From Ciona intestinalis (lineage: Eukaryota; Chordata; Ascidiacea; Phlebobranchia; Cionidae), in the NCBI RefSeq assembly GCF_000224145.3, contig NW_004190347.2, forward strand, positions 77,946-141,945: a stretch of 64,000 nt of DNA. Reading direction: 5' to 3'. Below, in pieces: positions 40,101 to 49,500 of the stretch. Position 1 is the stretch's first letter. Each line of letters starts with the position of its first letter. Made by a program: the position numbers and the translations under genes. The notes under the pieces were generated by a model. That model worked only from the letters and a program-made list of their open reading frames with translations, made no database searches and was not told the origin of the DNA.

Positions 40101-43100
40101 GAGGCGTATGAAACAGAACACCCTTGTTATAACGGCTGTTTTTTTCCCGACTGTTGTTTTTTCACGCATAGATAAATAAGTAACATACATGGTAACTTGT
40201 AAGCGGACACGAGATGTATGGAACACAACAATCTAATGTGCAATTCTTGTTTATTTTTGAAATAATGAATTGTTTAGTGATTTGCCAATATACAGTGTTG
40301 CTTACATTCCCTTAAACTTACATTTTTACAAAATAGTTAATAATATTAACATTCCACCACGCAGGGTCCCACCACCATCTGTGGAGATGCACGTTCCTGT
40401 TATTTTCCTGGATCTCGACTGTAAGTATTTCTTGTGTATGTAAATAGGTCTAATTAATGAGCTAACTTTATCTTGTATTTCACCATATTTTACCCGCTTA
40501 CCTTGTTTCAATTAATCAGCAAACTTTATTCTTGAACATTCTATACCTGTACTGGTGTATGTGCGGACACACAAACAAAAAAATAACATAGACACTTTTG
40601 GTCCTCTGGTATAAAAATGTTAATTTGTTTTAAGTTTTACCTTCACGTTAAAGCAGAGTAAAACAAATATTATTATAAATTATTTTACCTTTTATGGTTA
40701 TAAATACAGAATACATTACATTCACAACTTAACCCCATGGCTACAATAAACCCTCTAACCCCTAATTTCACCCCAGCTGACCCAGTAGACTGCGAAGACA
40801 TCATCCGTGCCCCAGCTGGTCTGGACAGCGAGTTACCGCAGGAAATACCGGGAACGTTCGTACAACTTCCCTTCGTGAGGGCTCCACAGTCCGATGTAGG
40901 TGGTTTCACTTATTATATGTTTAATGTGATCTGTTCAAATATTTAGATTAACTACAAAATATATATATATGATGTCCGGCCATGCTAAACAAACTCTCAA
41001 GAAATTTATACCTGTCTGACTGTCGGTTGAGTAACATTGACGTAATCCTTGCATACATTTTGAAAACTACCTGACGCTAACAACTTATTATATGTTTAAT
41101 GTGATCTGTTCAAATATTTAGAATAAATACAAAATATATATATATTAAGTGCTTTATACAATAACTCTCGATCTCATTTTTATTCTCCATAAAAGAGAAT
41201 TTGTACATTTTCTGAAGAAAAAATGCACAAAATACTCATATTTTCTTCTGTAAGGATGATGTCAAGGGCATGCGTTGTAACATGAAATTTATTCGAGAGT
41301 TGATATTTTCCAATATAATAATATAATGGGTAACGTCTGTTGCCTCTTGTTTTGATACCACAGCTACCCCTACCCTAGAAAGCCCATACAGCTGTAATGC
41401 ATTATCCCATAATCATATATGACATTATAATACTTATTATTACATCACAGTACCGTGGCCACGTATCAGCGATCACATCATGGGATTCATCCATGCACGA
41501 CTCGATATTCCTTAATAGAGTGACACCTAGTGGTGAACGAGTCTACATCATTGTTAAAGTAAGATTTCTGTGTTTGTTCGTGTTGACTTCTGTTTTACTT
41601 TATTCTGTTGTTTTGATTGGTCAGTGTGTTTGTTACAACATCACATACAGGTTGACTTCATCAGGCGCACAAGCTTTTCTATTTCTATTTTATTTTTTGT
41701 GGGTAAGGTCCTTGTCAAGGAACTGGGATTTAGGCCAGACTTAGCCCATTACCCCAGCACCCGGGGAGTCTATTTTTAAGTCGCTCATGCGACCGGTGGT
41801 CCATTTCAGGCTCCATAGACAACACAGTCCCCAACTCTATCCGTGACACGCACCAACTTTTACCAAAACAACTGATTTACGCTATGCTATCAGATATAAT
41901 GTTACTTCTGCTACCAGGCATAGTATATATAATATATTAGTGGCTTATCTGGTATGAAAACGTAGTGTATTTCCAACGTTCCGTCTGCCGGCGAGGCTTC
42001 ATCAGTAAATGAAACGCAACTGTAACAAGGAAGCGAAAAGCTAATATTTCATACCATATTGCCAGGTTCGACTGTGGTGGATTATGGTAGAAATTAATTG
42101 AACAAAATACTGATAGTTTAACAAAAAAGGGGGTGCAAGTTTTGTTGGGGTTTTATTTGGGGGGGGCTTAAAAGAGTTTAAGGACCCCTGGTTTAGCATA
42201 TTGTTTAATTATGATTGCATCATAATCAATATTATGACTCAGGTTCATTTACGGCTGAGTCATCCCGTTGAAATGGACCTCGTTCTAAGGAAGCGGCTCT
42301 GTGTCGCCATCTACCGACAGAAAGGTTTCACGGCTTCGATCATGCGAAAAATGCAAGGCAGGGTGAGTTGGCACAGTTGTGGGGTGTTGTGACTGGGCAG
42401 TGAGCATAAGGTGTATAAATACACCATGTTTTAAAAATGCCGGGAAGGCAGGGGTAGTTACTAGTTCCTATAAGGGGGTGTAATGTTTACTGATTAAATT
42501 CACAGGTTTTGCAGGGTAGGGAAGTCCACCGTCGGATTTTTATATGAGTAATTTCTGATATGAATATACCATATATAAGTCTTACCATTACTACAAGAAG
42601 ACACCCATGTTTGTATGTATACACCATGTGTGTCTCTTGCCCACTGTCAATTAATAATATTACCATATGTGTCTTACCATGTAAATACACCATGTATACC
42701 ACACCAAAACTAACAGCCACTTATATAAGCAGCCGCTCCTTACATCTGGTGTGGTATACGAGATAGCATCCAACATCCCACCTCCCACATCTGATGGGGA
42801 AGACCACGATACAATGGCTGTAATTGCTGCAAGTGGCGCAAAGGTGAGTTCCCAGGGTGGGCCTTGAACCCGGTACATATCTCCACGACTCCCGTTGTTA
42901 ATTGTTCAAAACACGATCAGGATATTTTGATATTATGTGCTAAAGGTGTCCCATATTTTCCCACCCTACTGCATTCCGTATAAATAATAAACACTCTGTT
43001 TACCCCAACAACCCCATCTTACCCAGCTTGCCCCCGAAGAAGTTGAAATGGAATCGAACTCAGACGAAGACGATGGAAACGACTTTGAGAAATACGTGAT

Positions 43101-45743
43101 GCGAGCGACACGCTCCGTGGATAATATTCTCTCGCTCGATCGGATTCGACAGGAGGTTGCCATCCGCGAAACAATGGACTCTTCGTTGCCCCCTAGTGGG
43201 AGTAACGCAGATGTGGTTTCAATTATTTCGAAGAGAAATCGCTCGAAAGCTACTTCAGTATATTCAAGTCACGTGGTAAGTGGTGTGGGGGTGTACAACA
43301 TGCTTGAATGTGCTTTATTAAAGACCTAACACTTATCAATGAATGAATCAATGTAACTTGCGTGGTGGGGCCTGCGTGGGGGGGGTAAAAATAGTCGTTA
43401 TAACACGGGTGTTCTGTTTCAAACACCCTGTGCCTGCTTACGAGTTACCACGTATTTAACTTATTTATACTCACATGGCGGGGCAATAATAGTCGTTATA
43501 ACATGAGTGTTCTGTTTCATACACCTTGTGCCAGCTTACAAGTTACTACGAATGTAACTTTAATAGGCAATTATTTTTTGGGAAAGTAAATGGTAGCACC
43601 CGGAGTCTTCTTTTCATTCTAGATTTCAAAGTGTGCCTTTCGCCCCATATTTCATATAAAACAGAAAATTTATCTTTATTAACTTATACTTACATTACTA
43701 AGACTTGGTACCTAATACAACTAGTGTTGAATATTTTATTCAAACAATATATTTTCACAGACTGCTACCATAGACAATGTAATAATGACTTTTTGATTTA
43801 TCTGGAATAAAAATAATGATAATCAAAATTTTATTCGTATTATTTTACATAAATTATTTTTTCCGCAGACTAGTGTCCGGAGATCCCCTGATGTAGGAAA
43901 AGATATGAAGGTAGGCGACCTGAGGTAACCCCAACTAACCCCGTGTCGCATGATGCTTGACCTCTAGTAACCTGGAAGGTCGTAACCTCAAGTAACCCCT
44001 TGGCGAAGAGAGTGACCTACAATAACCTTGCATGAATATTTGCACACAATGTTTCTGACCTTTGGTAACCCTGCATGGTGACCTCTAGTAACCCCCACAC
44101 AGCAATTGAACACAAGTGAATATAGTGCAATCTAATTTCCTGAAAGGAATCATATGTTATAAGCATAGGCGCCAAACCTGGGGTGGCAGGGTGGGCAGAC
44201 TTACCCTAGAATTTTTGCACTGCATTAATCAGTAAACTTTACAAGTTAAAACCAAAGTTAGATTTGTTTCACATGTTTGTGTGTCTTTCTGCACTGAATT
44301 AATCGGTAAACATTGGAATCACATTTGTTTTTAAAGGAATGCACGTCTGACTACCCCTGCCTCCCGTGTGTTTTAAAAAGTTTGTTGCCTATGATGTAAT
44401 AATGGGGTCTATGACGTGTTTGCATCAACAATCACTATGTTGATGCTCCTATGCATATTCAGTGTTGCCTTTCGATTTTATTCTTTCCAATTACAATGAT
44501 GCGCGTTAGAAAATTATTTTTAAGCGTTGTAAAAATCAAATTTTACTTTTTATCGAAATATTGTTTCATGCCAAACTGTCGAGCTGTTTTCGCACTAATG
44601 AAGCTTAATTAATCAAATGTTTAATTAGTTAGTTAATTAATTAATTGGCTGCTTGTTCTTCCACTTTGCTTTCAAAATAAATTTCATCAAATGTTGAACG
44701 AAAAAAATGCTTTTTATAAAATTTCTATTGAAGCTTATTTTTTCATTTTTAGTTGAAAAATTATTTTATAAGATTTTTGTGCTGTAACATCTTACAGCTA
44801 GGTGTTGCTCATGAGTGGTTGCGAAAGATTAGCGACACCTTGCGGTCGAATATTCGCGAACAACATATGACGTCAGCACCTGGTTTGTTACGTCATTCAT
44901 TCAGTTCTGGTGACGTCACAGAATGTCAATCAGAAATCGTCGCTGTAACGAAATCGCGACGAAAGCTTTCTTCGAGTTCAGAGTTCAAATCGCTAGAGCG
45001 AACTTCGGGTGTGACGCATCCACTGACGTCAACACCGAAAAAAGTAAAGGCAATTATTTGTTACTTAGTTCTAATGTAACAGACAACCATTAGGTTTAAT
45101 ATGTTATAAAGTGCATTGGCACAACAAATAAAGTGCATTGGCGCAACAAATAAAGGGGGTAATCAAAAAATATTTATTTTTTAATTAATTTTTTGGGGGT
45201 TTAAAGAGGGGGGTCGCGACACTCTAAACCCCCTCTGGCTGCGCCACTGCCTATGTGTAAGTACTACAACGAGGCACGCCAAGGCCGCTAAGAGATAGAC
45301 CAGAGTTGCCTCATTACCCTAACTGCCACGGTGCTACAACCTATTAGTGACCACTAAGTTAGAGCAATTACCACTAAGTGTCTTGCCCAAGGTCACAAAC
45401 CCGGTGTCCTCCTGTTACGATGCTGAAGTTGGTTAGAGAACCGAGGCTTCCTATAAGCGTTTCTGTGTCCTTGGGAAACACACTTAACGAAAACTGCTCC
45501 AACTCAGTCGTCACTTATGGGTTGTCCAAATTGTCAGCCAGACATAAAAATCAATCACCCACTAAGTGCATACGTGGTAGCGCATAACCCAACACGAGGT
45601 GTATATAAAAACTTAATTAAAACAAATAAATAATTTGAATAATCTTTTAACAGGCTGATGATGTAAGGCCAATGACTCCAACCATACACGTGACAAAACC
45701 AGTGGACCACGACGACGCGTTACTAAGCAACAATCGGTGTTAA
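13114..45743 (+). CDS. KIF13: Kinesin-3 motor KIF13-like, about 36 exons
   Basis: Plus-end microtubule motor for vesicles. Exons: 13114-13189, 22035-22107 (or 23040-23112), 23746-23758, 24986-25139, 25455-25635, 26106-26331, 26854-26966, 27347-27458, 27861-27949, 28640-28763, 29623-29733, 30001-30135, 30981-31120, 31505-31659 (gap), 32077-32201, 32679-32821, 32994-33156, 33955-34095, 34440-34583 (or 35066-35209), 35519-35826, 36229-36366, 36676-36924, 37691-37823, 38473-38600, 38937-39055, 39775-39901, 40365-40420, 40520-40554 (weak), 40710-40895, 41451-41558, 42243-42362, 42733-42843, 43027-43275, 43869-43910, 44798-45043, 45654-45743. All phases agree, giving about 1620 residues. Visible motifs: start [16 protein letters not shown]-loop [13 protein letters not shown], switch I ESSRSH, switch [15 protein letters not shown], neck [22 protein letters not shown] region ([10 protein letters not shown]), and KIF13 mid-region [11 protein letters not shown] and VPVIFLDLD. 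No CAP-Gly domain before the stop, so more like KIF13A than KIF13B in this respect. Confidence 0.93.
13212..13401. mobile_element. MITE of the TATAGTAGGGTGGGG family in KIF13 intron 1
   Basis: TATAGTAGGGTGGGGAAAATG at the left end and CCCCCACCCTACTATA at the right end, 190 bp apart, only 22 bp downstream of the exon 1 donor. The interior matches the copy at 3164. Confidence 0.8.
14249..14596. repeat. Degenerate tandem duplication, about 170-bp unit, two copies
   Basis: Both halves carry ATTAAATAGAC...TTTATT, then CTTACATAAACAATTGA, ATATGGTAGGTTTAC and ACCCAACA in the same order. The copies are diverged. No gene. Confidence 0.6.
15223..15454. repeat. 58-bp tandem array inside the hAT-like element
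   Basis: Four units start with TGCTCCCGATCGTCGATAAA at 15223, 15281, 15339 and 15397. Each continues ACACTCGCTTTTTCTCTC and ends AATAGTGCACGCGTC. The open frame across it on the minus strand is a by-product of the repeat and the Ns. Confidence 0.9.
15552..15779. other. Assembly gap
   Basis: 228 Ns inside the hAT-like element, next to the 58-bp array. Confidence 1.
16323..18573. other. KIF13 intron 1, no gene seen
   Basis: AT-rich intron sequence. It holds short fragments of dispersed repeats (about 18300-18440 resembles the GGCGCCAAAC element interior) but no supported gene. Confidence 0.5.
18574..18706. mobile_element. MITE of the AAGGTGGCTGTACACAG family, copy 2
   Basis: TTAAGGTGGCTGTACACAG and CTGTGTACAGCCACCTTTA flank about 95 bp that is inverted relative to copy 1: the GAATTCGTCC block is at the left here and at the right there. 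Confidence 0.8.
19835..20170. repeat. 97-bp minisatellite family, about 3 degenerate units
   Basis: TAGGACCTCACCCATGTAGA, ATATACAATGTTGGGGTAAT and CCCATGGTATACCTTACTG recur at roughly 97-110 bp spacing, in the same orientation as 2046-2495. The rest of 18707-21350 shows no gene. Confidence 0.7.
20705..20875. repeat. GGCGCCAAAC dispersed repeat
   Basis: GGCGCCAAACTTGGGGTGGC at the start, TACCCTGGAATT, and CTGCCTCCCTACGTTTTTAA then TGTTTGGTGCC at the end. The two ends are short inverted repeats. The same order is seen at 38085-38225, 44165-44398 and 61650-61815. Confidence 0.65.
21357..22402. repeat. Duplicated segment, copy A, with KIF13 exon 2 and a 126-bp array
   Basis: Starts AAAGGTTTAAAGTTATAGCC and matches 22495-23400 at nearly every base. 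It contains three 126-127 bp units beginning CAGTGTGTGGATAAGCAGAC (21548, 21674, 21801) and a full copy of KIF13 exon 2 at 22035-22107. Confidence 0.85.
22445..22494. other. Assembly gap
   Basis: 50 Ns that touch the first base of duplicated segment copy B. Confidence 1.
22495..23400. repeat. Duplicated segment, copy B, with a second KIF13 exon 2
   Basis: Same order as 21357-22402 but with two, not three, 126-bp units and a few substitutions. The exon copy at 23040-23112 is identical to that at 22035-22107. The exon has phase 1 in and phase 2 out, so both copies cannot be spliced together in frame. Confidence 0.85.
24055..24247. mobile_element. Degenerate MITE of the TATAGTAGGGTGGGG family
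   Basis: GTGGGGTAAAATGGAT, AACAACGGTCCTTT, and CATCTTACCCCAAACTAGTAT follow the family order in reverse, with eroded ends. Confidence 0.55.
24556..24750. mobile_element. MITE of the TATAGTAGGGTGGGG family
   Basis: TATATAGTTGGGTGGGGGAAG at the left and CTACCACCCTACTATAT at the right, about 195 bp apart, in the intron before KIF13 exon 4. Confidence 0.75.
25905..26030. repeat. Single degenerate unit of the 97-bp minisatellite
   Basis: TTTAGGACCTGAAACATATA, GTAATGGGCCAACTCTGG and TAGAACCTCACCCAGG, in a KIF13 intron. Confidence 0.55.
26520..26715. repeat. 98-bp minisatellite family, about 2 units
   Basis: Reverse orientation: TTACATACGTGGTAACTTG, GAGGTGTATGAAACAGA (three times) and TATAACGACTGTTGCTGCCC, in a KIF13 intron. 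Confidence 0.7.
27485..27720. repeat. 97-bp minisatellite family, about 2 units
   Basis: TATGGATGAGGTCCTACAGTG, GGCATGCCATGGGACC and AGTTGGCCCATTACCC repeat in the intron after KIF13 exon 8. Confidence 0.75.
28293..28598. repeat. 18-bp tandem array upstream of KIF13 exon 10
   Basis: About 17 units of TATAATATTTCTATGTTG with few changes (GCTG, TTTTATG). The period is a multiple of three, so several long frames stay open on both strands; these are artefacts. The array ends about 40 bp before the acceptor of the exon at 28640. Confidence 0.95.
28790..29350. repeat. 97-bp minisatellite array, about 6 units
   Basis: GCATGCCATGGGACC recurs at 28911, 29008, 29105, 29202 and 29299, an exact 97-bp period. 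Two unit types alternate (GACCAGAGTTGGCCC and GTCCAGTGTTGGTTC), so the array probably grew by duplication of dimers. Confidence 0.95.
29470..29556 (-). repeat. tRNA-derived SINE head
   Basis: On the minus strand it reads TAGCTCAATGGTAAGGC (A-box-like), then CAGGTTCAATGCTCG (B-box-like) at tRNA spacing. No acceptor stem can be paired, and related copies are dispersed, so this is a SINE and not a tRNA gene. Confidence 0.6.
30823..30960. mobile_element. MITE of the AAGGTGGCTGTACACAG family, copy 3
   Basis: AATTAAGGTGGCTGTACACAG and CTGTGTACAGCCACCTTAA ends, 138 bp. Its right end lies 20 bp before KIF13 exon 13 (start 30981). Confidence 0.85.
31527..31651. other. Assembly gap inside KIF13 exon 14
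   Basis: 125 Ns. The exon opens at 31505 with PCVNGRV and closes at 31659 with donor GTATGT. The stated gap length keeps the frame into exon 15, which may be a coincidence. Confidence 1.
31925..32070. repeat. Degenerate TATTTCTATG tandem array upstream of KIF13 exon 15
   Basis: Units of about 20 bp, ATATACTATTTCTATGTTG and variants, run straight into the acceptor TTCCAG before 32077. Confidence 0.7.
33390..33925. repeat. 97-bp minisatellite array, about 5 units
   Basis: Units with TGGGTGAGGTCCTACAGTG, GGACCTGGGATTTAGG and CAACATTGTATATGCACA. The unit lacks the ATTACC stretch in most copies. It lies in the intron before KIF13 exon 18. The repeated open frames here ([11 protein letters not shown]) are by-products. 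Confidence 0.9.
34370..35370. repeat. Duplicated segment with KIF13 exon 19 on both sides of a gap
   Basis: 34376-34740 and 34998-35360 are near-identical, including an exon of 144 nt (34440-34583 and 35066-35209). The exons differ only at synonymous sites (GAT/GAC, GTG/GTC). The 125-N gap at 34871-34995 separates them. CA-rich microsatellites follow both copies. Confidence 0.85.
34871..34995. other. Assembly gap
   Basis: 125 Ns between the two copies of KIF13 exon 19. Confidence 1.
36595..36675. repeat. ATGATATCTATGTC tandem array forming the KIF13 exon 22 acceptor
   Basis: Four units of about 22 bp (ATATATGATATCTATGTCC and variants). The last unit, GATATCTATGTCAAG, provides the AG acceptor before 36676. 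Confidence 0.75.
37110..37580. repeat. 98-bp minisatellite array, about 4.5 units
   Basis: GTGCCCGCTTACAAGTTACC at 37183 and 37281 sets the 98-bp period; TCCTCGCATGGCGGGGCAAC is the other conserved block. It lies in the intron before KIF13 exon 23. Confidence 0.95.
38085..38225. repeat. GGCGCCAAAC dispersed repeat
   Basis: GGGCGCCAAACCTGGGGTGGC, TACCCTGGAATTTTCTGC, and CTATCCCTGCCTTCCCCGAGG in the family order, in a KIF13 intron. Confidence 0.7.
39186..39336. mobile_element. MITE of the AAGGTGGCTGTACACAG family, copy 4
   Basis: AAAGGTGGCTGTACACAG and CTGTGTACAGACACCTT ends. The interior has a short internal duplication of CCGTTTTGTCTGTT. Confidence 0.75.
39465..39540 (-). repeat. tRNA-derived SINE head
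   Basis: Minus strand: TGGCTGAGTGGTTAGGTGCC, then ACGAGGTTCAATGCTCGG. These are good A-box and B-box matches. No stem pairing is seen. It lies in a KIF13 intron. Confidence 0.6.
40080..40230. repeat. 98-bp minisatellite family, about 1.5 units
   Basis: Reverse orientation: GAGGCGTATGAAACAGAACA, GATAAATAAGTAACATACAT, GGTAACTTGTAAGCGG. Confidence 0.7.
43345..43565. repeat. 98-bp minisatellite family, about 2 units
   Basis: GTTATAACACGGGTGTTC, GCCTGCTTACGAGTTACC and CACATGGCGGGGCAAT in the intron after KIF13 exon 33. Confidence 0.75.
43911..44100. repeat. Degenerate GTGACCTCTAGTAACCCC array
   Basis: Short irregular repeats of GACCT-x-GTAACC (at least six) directly after the donor of the exon ending at 43910. 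It differs from the other families in the window. Confidence 0.6.
44165..44398. repeat. GGCGCCAAAC dispersed repeat, longest copy
   Basis: Left end CATAGGCGCCAAACC and right end GTTTGTTGCCTATG are imperfect inverted repeats. The interior has TACCCTAGAATTTTTGCAC, twice TTAATCxGTAAAC, and GACTACCCCTGCCTCCC. No coding capacity. Confidence 0.7.
45310..45440 (-). repeat. tRNA-derived SINE fragment
   Basis: CTACAACCTATTAGTGACCAC and AGTGTCTTGCCCAAGG precede a degenerate tRNA-like head. It has the same layout as 29440-29556. Confidence 0.45.
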
Positions 45744-45769
45744 TTAATTAATCAGCGCTTCAATGAATG

Positions 45770-45870
45770 AATGTAACTTATTTAACCTCGCTTGGCGGGG
45801 CAACGGTGGTCGTTTACACGGGTGTTCTGTTTCATACACCTCGTGCCCGCTTACGAATTACCATATATAG
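45770..45870. repeat. 98-bp minisatellite family, one unit
   Basis: ATGTAACTTATTTAACCTCG, GGCGGGGCAACGGTGG and CATACACCTCGTGCCCGC, just after the KIF13 stop codon. It may be part of the 3' UTR. Confidence 0.75.
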
Positions 45871-45937
45871 TACTGCGGATAAGATCAAAGAACACTATAC
45901 AACAGTGTGTTCTTTGATAAGTTGTATAGTGTTCTTT

Positions 45938-46121
45938 GATAAGATGGGACACCTTTAGCACATAATATCCAAATATTCTGATCGTGTTTTAAACAATTAA
46001 CAACGGTCCATGGGAGTCGTGAGAAAACGGCTTTATAATTCTTTGAATGTTCTTTGTTTACTACTAAATGGGACGAGAAAATAGAGTGAAATGGTGTCCC
46101 ATTTTATCCCACCCTACTATA
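45938..46121. mobile_element. MITE of the TATAGTAGGGTGGGG family, truncated left end
   Basis: GATAAGATGGGACACCTTTAGC through TTTATCCCACCCTACTATA. The left end is replaced by a short inverted repeat of TATAGTGTTCTTTGAT. A GGCGCCC triplet run at about 46180-46210 follows. Confidence 0.65.
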
Positions 46122-46529
46122 TCTAAGGTTTTTGTTTCGCAAACTACGAGTTCGAAGCAAACGCGCTAACCACTTTGCCACGGCGCCCGGCGCCCGGCGC
46201 CCGGCGCTTTACCAATTATAATACTTGCGTTGCAAAATAAATTCGATTCCGCTTACAACGCCAGCTGAAAAAGCGCTGCTTTGATACTGTTACGTAACAA
46301 TAGAGCGCGCGCGGGTAATAATAGGTATTGTTGTGAATTGTCGAATGTTTTCCATTGTTTGCTGGTTGTGCTGGTGGAAGGTGGTTTATGAATCACAGTA
46401 CAGGTTTGTTACGTCACAGTATAGTTTGTTACGTCACAATTTAATCAGCTTGAACTTGATAGAAGTTTATATTTGTGCTGGTAGACAATATCTTTGTTTG
46501 TTTATTTTACTGATTATAACATTGTTAAG

Positions 46530-49500
46530 ATGAGCTTGAAGAGTAGCAGACCTACATCCGCTCGTGGGCGCGCGAGATTCGGCAGGTATTTAAAGTAACA
46601 AGGTTCAAATACGGGGTTTTCCCCTTTATTTTATTAATTTAAGGCCAAATGACGTCACCGTACCAAAAAACATCGGGGAAGCACCGGAGGAGAGAATGAA
46701 AATCGTCAAATTTTTTTCAACGGAGATTCCTGAAGAATCGGAAGACGAAGGGAGATCCCCTTCACCGGGAATGAAGAAGGCAACACGAAAGCCCAAAACA
46801 CGAAAATCAAGAAAAATAGCGGTAGGAGTTTCTACAGTTGGTCAAATGGAGCTTATTTATCCTCGCATGGCGGGGTATCAACAGTCGTTATAACACGGGT
46901 GTTCTGTTTCATACACCTCAGGCCTGCTTACGAGTTACCACGTATATGTTTGCACCGTAACTAAAAGATACCGGGTTCCATGCTTAATACTGAGATGCGT
47001 ATGTGTTTGGCCAAGACACTTAGTGGTAATGGCTTCATCCCATCAGTGGTAACTATTTGTCTAAATTGTCAGCCATAAAAACAATCACCCACAAAGTAAC
47101 ATACGTGGTATCTCGTAAACAAGCATAACGTATATAAAACAGAACACCCGTCAACGAAAAAAGACAGCCATCCCGCCACGCAAGAATAATTAAGCTATTG
47201 ATTCATCCATTCAACAGCCGCCCCTCCCCCCACGCCAACCAACCACGCCCACCATCACTAAACATCGACCAATTGTCTCGGTCAAAGTTCAACCTGATTA
47301 TTTCACCCCGAGATCGCGGACACCGAAGCAGGACCGATTGCCGAAGAAAAGAATTGTTGCTAAGAATGAGGATTGTGACGTAACAGGTGATTTGATTGTA
47401 CTTACGAATATACAGCGAAAAATAGATATAATTGTGTTGGGTAAAATGGATTTCGTTAGCCACATAAGATCCCATATTTCCTAATGTTTAGTTTATTACA
47501 AAAGTAATTGTAAATTACTCCCGGTAAATTACTTAAAGTCCCGACATACATTTTAGAAAACAATTCGATTCAATGAATAATTTTTTTCTTTCGATTTTTA
47601 TGGAATGACCAGCAGATGACGTAGGGGACCGTTACAAAGAATACGACCTTGACTCTTGGGTTCCACCTAGCGACCCACCAATTTTACCGATGAGTTTGAT
47701 ATCCGAACAACATCAAGATAACATTAATATACCGTGGTACCCACCAGAGGAACGGTTTAGGTTTGGGGAGATTTATGAGGCTAATATCATGCATGTAAGT
47801 ACAACGGTGAAGAGTGGGCAAGTGAATAAGTATGATGTGCTAGCCGTCTACATTAAGTTTAAGTATAGTATGGTGGGGGGAGATGGGACATCTTTTTAAC
47901 CCATTTTCTTTTTTCATTTGGTAGTAAACAAAACAAAAAACATTCAAATAATTATAAAACGTATCCTCGCGACTCCCATAGACCATTGTTAATTGTTTAA
48001 AACACGATCAGGATATTTGAATATTATGTACTAAAGGTGTCTCTTTTTACCCCACAGTACTATACATAACAACATTTTTGAAGAGATGAATCCAGTATTA
48101 TGCATGTAAGAACAAGGTTGTAGAGTGGGTAAATGAAATGTGGTAACTCGTATGCATTCAGTTTAAGGTTTGTGACTAATTTGTTGAAAAGTAACAACCC
48201 ACAAAGTTTTAGACGTGGTAACTTTTAAAGGGGTGTACGAAACAGAACACCCGTGTTATGACGAATGTTGTTGCCCCGCCGTGCGAAGATAAATAAGTTA
48301 AACTGTTTCATACATCTTATGCGAGTTACCACGTATTTAACTTCGTGGCTGTTTTTTACTTTCTCAACAACTCACGAGTTACCCCATATAAGTTAATAAC
48401 TAATAAATGACATCACAAAACCCATAGTTGATCCACAAATACCTTGAAGTCGACACTTATCATCGCGTGGTTTATGTTGGACCGGAAAAGGGTTCTCTAG
48501 CGCCGTTAGTGGAAGATCATTTCTGTCTCACCAAACCTATTTTATCCGTTTTCCCTGGTAAGTTAGCATTGACGTGATTAATGAATGTAACTTATTTATC
48601 CTCACATGGCGGGCCATCGACATTCGTTATGACACGGTTGTTCTGTTTCATACACCTCGTGCCCACTTACGAGTTACCATTTATGTAACATTATGGGTGG
48701 TAGCCGCATCAAGCCTTGAATCCGTGATACAAACACTCCGTAAATATGTTTCTCAACATTAAACGACTTTGTCAATATGACTTTATTTCCCCTAGGTAAA
48801 GTCGATTACCGCGACATTGAGGAAAACCATCGTCTACTCGCGTTTAAAATATCGCACGTGGGCGCTGAAGAGTTCTTCGCACAGGTAAAAAGGAAATCAA
48901 CAGCAAAACTACAGCCGTTATAACATTCTTAAGATAAAAAAATAAAAAAGCATTGGTTAAAAGGTTTTGGCTGCTAAAGCGTATAAGAAGCAACTAATAG
49001 TGGGTTGCAAATATTTAATTAAATCAGCTTAACTGTTTATTATCATATCGAGGTTTTAACTAACTTGATTTTCGCTATCGTATTCAGAAAGCTAAATAAA
49101 AAACTACCCTATGTTTTGTAAAGGGCAGAATAGACCGTTTAGATATATTCATAAAGTAGGGTGTTGTAAGATGGAACAGCGTTAGCAACTTAAATCCTAT
49201 TTTGATCCGTATTTGTTTTAAACAATTAACAACGGTCTATGGAAGTCGTGAGAATGCGGTTTTATAATTCTGTAAATACTTTTTTCCACCAAATAGGACA
49301 GGAAAAAAAAATTAAAATCATTTTACCCCAATACTATAATTCCAGGCCACCAAAGACCACGCCTACGACCACGCCCCCTTTGACCGCGTCATAATACATG
49401 ACTCAGCACAACACTTCACTGACCCCCAGTTGACCTTTACCCACGTCATGAAAGTTCTTCATAAATACGGGAAGGTACGTCATGTATTACGTAATGTTGG

